Part shown: one piece after another, positions 31,966-37,338 of the stretch
Layout of the letters: every line of letters begins with the position of its first letter
Numbering within the stretch: position 1 is the stretch's first letter
From: Alphaproteobacteria bacterium
GTDB lineage: Bacteria > Pseudomonadota > Alphaproteobacteria > Rs-D84
NCBI GenBank assembly: GCA_024402765.1
Contig: JAKSTC010000009.1
Location: forward strand, 1-37,338
Reading direction: 5' to 3'
Length of the DNA: 37,338 nucleotides
The notes under the pieces: model-generated
What the model saw: the letters and a program-made list of their open reading frames with translations, nothing else
Database searches by the model: none
Told to the model about the DNA's origin: nothing
Position numbers and translations under genes: made by a program

Positions 31966-32925
31966 ATGAATATAAAAATATTGGTTTGTTATCATAAAAA
32001 AGATTTTCTTTTCAAGAATGATGTCCTTGTGCCAATTCATTGTGGTCGCGCAGTTGCGAAAGAAAAACACAAAGATGGCCAAATTAGCGACAAAGATTAC
32101 AATTGGTTATTGGATAATATGATTGGGGATGATACTGGCGATAATATTTCACATCTGAATCGCGAAGTAAATGAGATGACAGCGATTTATTGGGTATGGA
32201 AAAATTATGATAAACTGGGCAATCCTGATTATATTGGTCTGTGTCATTACAGAAGATTGTTTAATTTTCGGGGTGCTAAATATATTTACAATAAAAATCA
32301 TATTATGTCTAAATCGGGGCAAACTACAAAAAATATTGCCAAGACATTAAAAGGAGCGGATTTTATTACCAGAACGCCCATTAGTTGCGATGAATTGACA
32401 ATAACAAATATGGAATGTTTCCAAGATATTTTGAAGTTGTCGGATACGCATTGCCCAGAATTGTACAAATCGTTCAAGTGGATGCAGACAAATAAAAAAT
32501 ATTTTTGTACCAATATGTTTATAATGTCCAGGGATGATTTCTTTGCATATTGTTCATGTGTTTTTCCGGTAATGTTCGATTTCTTGAAATTGGATAATCG
32601 TGGCGATTTGTTCACAGAAAGTGTAAAAAGACGCACAAATCCTAAAATGCTGGAACGCATTGATGACGGTAAAATATGGTTGCCACGTTTAACAGGATAT
32701 TTAATGGAATACATAACGGCTTTTTATTTGGTTCATATGATGAAAACAAAAAAGCATAAAGAAATAGGTATTTTGAATACCGAAGAATGTGTGTTTTCTT
32801 GGCGAAAAATATTTAGATTAAAGCATCTTTTTTCTATAAATCGCACAGCAATCAATGGGGTAGTATATCGTACAATTTGCCTGCTGGGATTTTCAATCAA
32901 GATAAAAAGGATAAAAAATGCATAA
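31966..32925 (+). CDS. DUF4422 putative glycosyltransferase
   Basis: 319 residues from ATG 31966 (a start at 31954 would overlap the previous gene by 11 bp). ILVCYHKKDFLF (4-15), VPIHCGRAVA, GDDTGDNISHLNREVNEMTA then IYWVWKN and DYIGLCHYRRLFNF are hallmarks of DUF4422, a family found in capsule and O-antigen loci and considered a glycosyltransferase. Ends LLGFSIKIKRIKNA, the cluster tail motif. Overlaps the UDP-galactopyranose mutase gene by 8 bp. Confidence 0.88.
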   Translation: MNIKILVCYHKKDFLFKNDVLVPIHCGRAVAKEKHKDGQISDKDYNWLLDNMIGDDTGDNISHLNREVNEMTAIYWVWKNYDKLGNPDYIGLCHYRRLFNFRGAKYIYNKNHIMSKSGQTTKNIAKTLKGADFITRTPISCDELTITNMECFQDILKLSDTHCPELYKSFKWMQTNKKYFCTNMFIMSRDDFFAYCSCVFPVMFDFLKLDNRGDLFTESVKRRTNPKMLERIDDGKIWLPRLTGYLMEYITAFYLVHMMKTKKHKEIGILNTEECVFSWRKIFRLKHLFSINRTAINGVVYRTICLLGFSIKIKRIKNA

Positions 32926-34009
32926 TCTTATTGTAGGGTGTGGTATATCTGGGGCGGCAATGGCACGCTTGCTTGCGGATGCGGGCGAACAGGTGGTAAT
33001 TATTGATTCCAAGGATCATATTGCTGGCAATATTTATGATTATTATACAGATAATATATGTGTTCACAAATACGGAACGCATATTTTCCATACCAATAAC
33101 AAAGCTGTTTGGGATTTTGTAAGTAGATTTTGCAAATGGTATCCATATCAACATAAAGTAAGGGGTTTAATAGATGGACAGATTGTTCCTATTCCATTTA
33201 ATTTAAATACTCTGCATGCTGTATTTCCAGAAAGCCTAGCCAACAAGATTGAACAAAAATTATTGGATAATTTTGGACTAAATGTGAAAGTGCCTATTTT
33301 GGAATTGCGTAAAAAAGATGATAAAGATCTACAATTTTTAGCACAGTATATTTATGACAAGATATTTTTAGAATACACCCTGAAACAGTGGGGGCAAACG
33401 CCTGATGAAATAGACCCATCTGTATCTGGCCGTGTTCCGGTATATGTATCACGTGATGATAGGTATTTCCAAGATAAATACCAGGGTATCCCTATTGGTG
33501 GTTATACCAATATGGTAAAGAATATGCTGAATCATAAAAACATAACGGTTAAACTAAAAACGCCATTTAATAAAAATATGAAATACGACCGTTTGTTCTG
33601 GTCTGGCAGTATAGATGAATTTTTTGATTATCAATATGGCGAATTACCGTATCGCAGTGAACGATTTGATTTTATTACATTCCCATACGAAAAGTTTCAA
33701 GATGTTGCGGTGGTGAATTATCCATGTAATTACGATTGGACACGTATTGGTGAATATAAACATTTCTTGAACGACAAATCCGACAAGACAATCGTTTCAT
33801 ACGAATATCCAGAAGCATTTGAAAACGGCAAAAATGATAGATATTACCCAATTGCAAATGATACAAATGCACAATTATATCAGAAATATTTAAAACTAGC
33901 GCAAAAGTTACCAAATGTTCATTTCTTTGGTCGTTTGGGTGATTATAAGTATTACGACATGGATAAAGCAGTCAACAGAGCATTAGAATTGTTTAACGAT
34001 ATATTATAA
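32918..34009 (+). CDS. glf: UDP-galactopyranose mutase
   Basis: 363 residues. A flavoenzyme that converts UDP-galactopyranose to UDP-galactofuranose. N-terminal FAD-binding motif LIVGCGISGAAMARLLADAG (4-23), IIDSKDHIAGN, then YGTHIFHTNNKAVWDF and RVPVYVSRDDRYFQDKYQGI, GGYTNMV, and the C-terminal RLGDYKYYDMDKAVNRAL, all conserved in Glf. It implies that the glycan made here contains galactofuranose. Ribosome site AAAAGG. Last gene of the plus-strand operon; its stop lies inside a perfect hairpin shared with the convergent fibre gene. Confidence 0.96.
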   Translation: MHNLIVGCGISGAAMARLLADAGEQVVIIDSKDHIAGNIYDYYTDNICVHKYGTHIFHTNNKAVWDFVSRFCKWYPYQHKVRGLIDGQIVPIPFNLNTLHAVFPESLANKIEQKLLDNFGLNVKVPILELRKKDDKDLQFLAQYIYDKIFLEYTLKQWGQTPDEIDPSVSGRVPVYVSRDDRYFQDKYQGIPIGGYTNMVKNMLNHKNITVKLKTPFNKNMKYDRLFWSGSIDEFFDYQYGELPYRSERFDFITFPYEKFQDVAVVNYPCNYDWTRIGEYKHFLNDKSDKTIVSYEYPEAFENGKNDRYYPIANDTNAQLYQKYLKLAQKLPNVHFFGRLGDYKYYDMDKAVNRALELFNDIL

Positions 34010-34040
34010 ATTTAGGTCACTTATGTGACCTAAATTTATA
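34005..34040. terminator. Perfect 16-bp inverted repeat between glf and fibre 2
   Basis: TATAAATTTAGGTCAC, loop TTAT, GTGACCTAAATTTATA. It contains the stop codons of both convergent genes, so it works as a bidirectional terminator although no long T-run follows. Confidence 0.7.
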
Positions 34041-34986
34041 GGCAAAACCCTCTAACTAACCATATTTTTTCAGAATCGTTAGCACGTGCTGAATTTCCGA
34101 TATCATTCAAAACATTGCATTGTGTTATGAAGCCTGCTGTAGTTATATTTCGAAAACCATGTAAAAAAACATTGTTGTTATCAATACTACAAATACCCGT
34201 TAATTGTATATTATAATTTGTATCTGACATTTCTATAGGTAATGTAACTTTTTGAGATGTTGTTTTTCCCCCTTGTTCTACCCAGCCGGATTTGTATTTG
34301 CGATACCAGGTATAATTGTTTTCTGCGGTGGGGGCTTGGCTTTCAATTACATAATCTATCATGCCGGTTGTTCGTGTATCCAGACCGTTTATAGATGTCG
34401 TATGTCCGTCAACGGTGGTGTTCAAACCGTCAACAGTGGTATCTAAAGCACCAATAGATGTCGTGTGTCCACCGACGGTGGTGGTCAGGTCGGTTACGCG
34501 CTGTTGCAGTGTGCCAATGTCACCCAATGCCCTTATTTTTGCATCTATGTCAACGATTTCATCATGAATTGCCGTTATGCGTGATAAAATTATCTCTGTG
34601 GATTCTTTATCTGCGATTTCCACATATTTTGTGGTCAGGTCCGCTAATTCATCCTTTCTATCCTTTATAACCTCCATCAGATAATTCAAATCTTGATTTA
34701 ATGTTGTTGGGTCTATTTTGGACAGTGGTTGATAATCCACAATGCGCTCCAATGACAATTCGCGTGCAATCGTAATGCAATCTATTGATGTTGGCGCGGT
34801 TTCAAACACTACTTTGCCACCGATATATGGAATATCTGGGTCCAAACCGCCGGGTGTTCCGATTATACTGTAACCCGTTGCCGCAGTATTATTTATGGTA
34901 ACCACAACATTACTGTTTTCAAAAAAGGGGAAATTAAAGAAAAATTCGGTTGTTGTTCCGTCCCCCATATATGATACTTTTTGCAT
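34036..34986 (-). CDS. T7 gp17-like phage tail fibre protein (fibre 2)
   Basis: 316 residues, paralogue of fibre 1 in opposite orientation. Ribosome site and start region are base-identical to fibre 1 (GTTATAACAAAAGGAGG). The head domain has YMGDGTTTEFFFNFPFF and SLERIVDYQPLSKIDPTTLN; the rod has an extra seven-residue repeat (TTVDGLN) between the two 14-residue repeats. After WVEQGG the tip is different (KTTSQKVTLPIEMSDTNYNI onward, 316 versus 305 residues). Nucleotide similarity to fibre 1 is clear with many silent changes, so both have been under selection for protein function. No other phage gene is nearby; it converges on glf. Confidence 0.8.
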   Translation of the reverse strand: MQKVSYMGDGTTTEFFFNFPFFENSNVVVTINNTAATGYSIIGTPGGLDPDIPYIGGKVVFETAPTSIDCITIARELSLERIVDYQPLSKIDPTTLNQDLNYLMEVIKDRKDELADLTTKYVEIADKESTEIILSRITAIHDEIVDIDAKIRALGDIGTLQQRVTDLTTTVGGHTTSIGALDTTVDGLNTTVDGHTTSINGLDTRTTGMIDYVIESQAPTAENNYTWYRKYKSGWVEQGGKTTSQKVTLPIEMSDTNYNIQLTGICSIDNNNVFLHGFRNITTAGFITQCNVLNDIGNSARANDSEKIWLVRGFCL

Positions 34987-35007
34987 AAAACCTCCTTTTG
35001 TTATAAC

Positions 35008-35034
35008 AAAAAAACGGCGGACAAATGTCCACCG
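35008..35034 (-). terminator. Terminator/attenuator hairpin in fibre 2 leader
   Basis: On the minus strand CGGTGGAC, loop ATTT, GTCCGCCG followed by T7 (8 bp with one G-U pair), between promoter and ribosome site of fibre 2. It could equally terminate the upstream ABC exporter transcript. Confidence 0.7.
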
Positions 35035-35046
35035 TGTATGCGATAT

Positions 35047-35075
35047 ATTATATCATAATATTAATAAAAAATCAA
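35047..35075 (-). promoter_or_regulatory. Promoter of fibre gene 2
   Basis: TTGATT (35075-35070) and TATAAT (35052-35047), 17-bp spacer, starting 2 bp after the ABC exporter stop. Confidence 0.55.
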
Positions 35076-35076
35076 C

Positions 35077-36867
35077 CTATTTATTGTTATTAGTTTTAAA
35101 CTGCATATCATAAAGTGCTTTATACGCGCCATTTTCGATTTTTATTAATTCGTCATGGGTCCCGGCTTCAACAATTTGACCTTCGTTAATAACGACAATC
35201 TTGGTCGCGTTGCGAACGGTTGATAATCTGTGGGCGATAACAAACACCGTTTTGTCACGCATAAGGTTTTCAATCGCCTTTTGAACGACCGCTTCGGCCT
35301 TGTTATCCAGTGCAGATGTCGCTTCGTCCAGAATTAGAATAGGGGCGTTTTTCAAAAATGCGCGCGCAATTGCAACACGTTGTTTTTGACCCCCAGATAG
35401 CATAATACCCCGTTCGCCAATTTGCGTGTCCAGACCGTTCTTCAATGTCTTAACAAAGTCGTCCAGATATGCCATTTCTACGGCTTTATCAATTTCTTCC
35501 TGGGTCGCGTTTTCGTTACCCAAAAGTATGTTTTCGCGAATTGTACCGGCAAACAAGAAATTATCTTGGAACACAACACCAATATTTTGACGCAGAGATT
35601 TCATTGTGAAATCACGAATATCTGTGCCGTCTATGTAAATTCCACCCTCTGTAACATCATAAAAACGCGGCAGTAAATTCACCACCGTGGTTTTACCACC
35701 GCCAGAATTACCAACCAATGCAATCGTTTCGCCGTGATTTACAGAAAAATTGATATCTTTTAATACAGGAACATCAGGCAGGTATCTGAACGAAACGTGG
35801 CTAAATTCAATCTTGTTGTGTGTATTTGGCATTTGTTTTGCGTCTTTTCTGTCAACAATCGCCGGTGTTGAATCCAAAACATCAAAAACACGTTCAATTG
35901 CCAGAAACGACATCAATAATGAATTATAATTATTGCCGATACTTTTCATAGGGGTGTACAATAATATAAGTGCGGTTAAAAACGATACGAAATTACCAGC
36001 GGTAATAGTGCCGTCCAAAATCAACATCGAGCCAAACCATATTGCCAAACCAATACCAATAGATAAAACAATGTGCATTATAGGTGTAATCCACCGTGTC
36101 CGTTTTAACATTTTTAACCGCAGGTTAAATACATTGTTTAGAACACATTTAAACTTATCCTGTTGGTGACAATCCAGATTATAAGAAATAACTGTCTTGT
36201 TACCAGCATAGGATTCATTATAAGCCGTCAACAGAGCAGAGTCTGCAGCAATAGATTGACTCATTACAGAATTGACTTTCTTGCGCAACGTGGACATTGG
36301 TAAAAAAGCACCAACCAAAACTAGCGAACAAACAATAGCCAATTGCCAAGAGTTATAGAACAATACAGCTATTAAAGATATGGCTTTAAAGAATTTCTCT
36401 AAAAATGATTTTAAATTGGAGATCAACCCTGAACAAGCCATGTCTGCATTGTTATTAAAGGTAAATATCACATCGCCAGAGTTGCGCTTGTTAAAATATT
36501 CTGTTTCAAAAGTCAGCATTTTTTTGTATAAATCTAACTTCAAAAGATTTGTGATTTTTGTGCCAACCCAAGTATTTAAATATGCAGAAATGTATGTCAA
36601 TCCCCCCTGGACACTGGTAAATGCAATAATTACAAGTGGAATATACCAAGCTGTTTCAATTGATTTCTCAATCATGACCAAGTCCATATATGGCTTTAAC
36701 ACCAATGCAATCAAAGCATCCATAGATCCAAGCGGTATAGTAATCAATACAGACAACAAACTCCGAAACCAATACGGCTTTACATATGGCCACATGCGTT
36801 TGTAATTCTTTACAAACATGTTTTCAAGAATAAGTTTTTTTAGTTCTTTTGTTAGTTTTTCTGCCAT
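35077..36867 (-). CDS. MsbA-like ABC exporter (fused membrane and ATPase domains)
   Basis: 596 residues from ATG 36867 (MAEKLTKELKKL); frames reaching back to 36999 cross a TATAAT box. Six membrane segments in residues ~30-320, then an ATPase domain: Walker A LVGNSGGGKTTVV, Q-loop GVVFQDNFLF, signature LSGGQKQRVAIARA, Walker B ILILDEATSALD, H-loop VIAHRLSTV. It resembles lipid A flippase MsbA and related glycolipid exporters. Beside glycan genes it may flip the lipid-linked glycan or lipid A; the substrate cannot be read from the sequence. Transcribed toward fibre 2. Confidence 0.9.
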   Translation of the reverse strand: MAEKLTKELKKLILENMFVKNYKRMWPYVKPYWFRSLLSVLITIPLGSMDALIALVLKPYMDLVMIEKSIETAWYIPLVIIAFTSVQGGLTYISAYLNTWVGTKITNLLKLDLYKKMLTFETEYFNKRNSGDVIFTFNNNADMACSGLISNLKSFLEKFFKAISLIAVLFYNSWQLAIVCSLVLVGAFLPMSTLRKKVNSVMSQSIAADSALLTAYNESYAGNKTVISYNLDCHQQDKFKCVLNNVFNLRLKMLKRTRWITPIMHIVLSIGIGLAIWFGSMLILDGTITAGNFVSFLTALILLYTPMKSIGNNYNSLLMSFLAIERVFDVLDSTPAIVDRKDAKQMPNTHNKIEFSHVSFRYLPDVPVLKDINFSVNHGETIALVGNSGGGKTTVVNLLPRFYDVTEGGIYIDGTDIRDFTMKSLRQNIGVVFQDNFLFAGTIRENILLGNENATQEEIDKAVEMAYLDDFVKTLKNGLDTQIGERGIMLSGGQKQRVAIARAFLKNAPILILDEATSALDNKAEAVVQKAIENLMRDKTVFVIAHRLSTVRNATKIVVINEGQIVEAGTHDELIKIENGAYKALYDMQFKTNNNK

Positions 36868-36891
36868 TTTTCTGCTCTTTTTAACCATTGC

Positions 36892-36897
36892 ATTATA
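36892..36897 (-). promoter_or_regulatory. -10 element of ABC exporter gene
   Basis: Perfect TATAAT on the minus strand 24 bp before the chosen start. No convincing -35 at the right distance. Confidence 0.4.
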
Positions 36898-36952
36898 GTA
36901 GGTTTGTTTTTGTATTTCCAGTAAAAATTTTAGGTTCCTTGCACAATTAAAA

Positions 36953-37338
36953 ATGGGCAAAAATAAGAAAACACATTTACTAAAAGTTATAGAAAACAAA
37001 TACCAGCAAGAACTTCAAAAAAGAACAGAAAACATATTAAAATTAGATAGTGAATTATCACATATGAAGCACAAAGAAAAAAGGTTAGTGGACTTGCTTA
37101 TAAGTGATAAAATTAGCCAAGAAATGTTTGAACAAACCAGTAAAGAAATAGAAGATTCCAAGAAAGATATTCAAGGCAAAATAGCCAGATATGACATTAG
37201 AATTGAAGAGTTTTTCAGCAATATGAAAAAAATAGTAAAAATAGCAGAAATCAGCCAAAAAATGTTCAAAAGTTCGAGTTTTTTGAAAAAAAGAGCAATT
37301 TTAAAAACAATAACCTCGAACTTTTTTACAGATGGAAA
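36953..37338 (+). CDS. Serine recombinase C-terminal part (truncated)
   Basis: A continuous frame of at least 128 codons that runs off the right edge; open back to 36902. The first ATG is at 36953 without a good ribosome site. The protein is a lysine-rich coiled coil (KRLVDLLISDKISQEMFEQT then KEIEDSKKDI) ending FKSSSFLKKRAILKTITSNF FTDGK, closely like the C terminus of large serine recombinases (LxEKRxLLxxIxSNLxLDGK). The catalytic and zinc-ribbon domains are absent: the upstream DNA is the divergent ABC exporter promoter. Probably a remnant of a recombinase gene cut by rearrangement; family call moderate. Confidence 0.5.
   Translation, partial: MGKNKKTHLLKVIENKYQQELQKRTENILKLDSELSHMKHKEKRLVDLLISDKISQEMFEQTSKEIEDSKKDIQGKIARYDIRIEEFFSNMKKIVKIAEISQKMFKSSSFLKKRAILKTITSNFFTDG

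Overview
The window looks like chromosomal DNA of a low-GC, probably fermentative alphaproteobacterium, most likely an uncultured host-associated lineage. The evidence is an alphaproteobacterial-type RNase E, the block frr-uppS-cdsA-rseP-bamA, an acetate kinase, YraN and RecG. Assignment below class is inference; no rRNA is present.

Left part (1-19.7 kb), mostly core genome. A minus-strand operon runs from a 48-residue lipoprotein through two VirB8-like single-span proteins and a secreted protein to yraN. It is followed by an independently promoted, strongly structured RNA (about 122-300) and the start of a secreted-protein gene cut by the window edge. On the plus strand lie recG, a BepA-like M48 protease, a YbhN/UPF0104 membrane protein, rne and another tiny lipoprotein. 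tRNA-His and tRNA-Ala (minus) follow, with an exact 175-bp tandem duplication at the tRNA-His 3' end. Next come frr-uppS-cdsA-rseP-bamA (envelope biogenesis, lacking the often interposed dxr), then ackA and an 810-residue coiled-coil orphan on the minus strand.

Middle (19.8-29.4 kb), an apparent genomic island at tRNA-Lys(UUU). The last 16 nt of the tRNA gene recur exactly at 29429-29444, with degraded att-like copies at about 20771 and 22041, each followed by its own terminator. This suggests serial accretion of modules. Module 1 holds a candidate small RNA (GGA-loop hairpins plus 13 nt antisense to the tRNA-Lys anticodon loop) and a deoxyribosyltransferase-like gene. Module 2 holds a zinc-ribbon gene broken at two A-runs. 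Module 3 holds a T7-type tail-fibre gene and half of a surface-glycan cluster. No integrase gene is visible.

Right part (22.3-35 kb), a nearly mirror-symmetric locus: fibre gene, minus-strand glycan genes (FkbH-like, two LbH acyltransferases, GT2, GT4), att copy, plus-strand glycan genes (GT2, RgpF-like, LbH acyltransferase, DUF4422, UDP-galactopyranose mutase), and a second fibre gene facing inward. The two fibres share stem and start region but have different C-terminal tips. The pairing of receptor-binding-type fibres with glycan synthesis genes is the most unusual feature here. An MsbA-like ABC exporter and the C-terminal part of a probable serine recombinase end the window.
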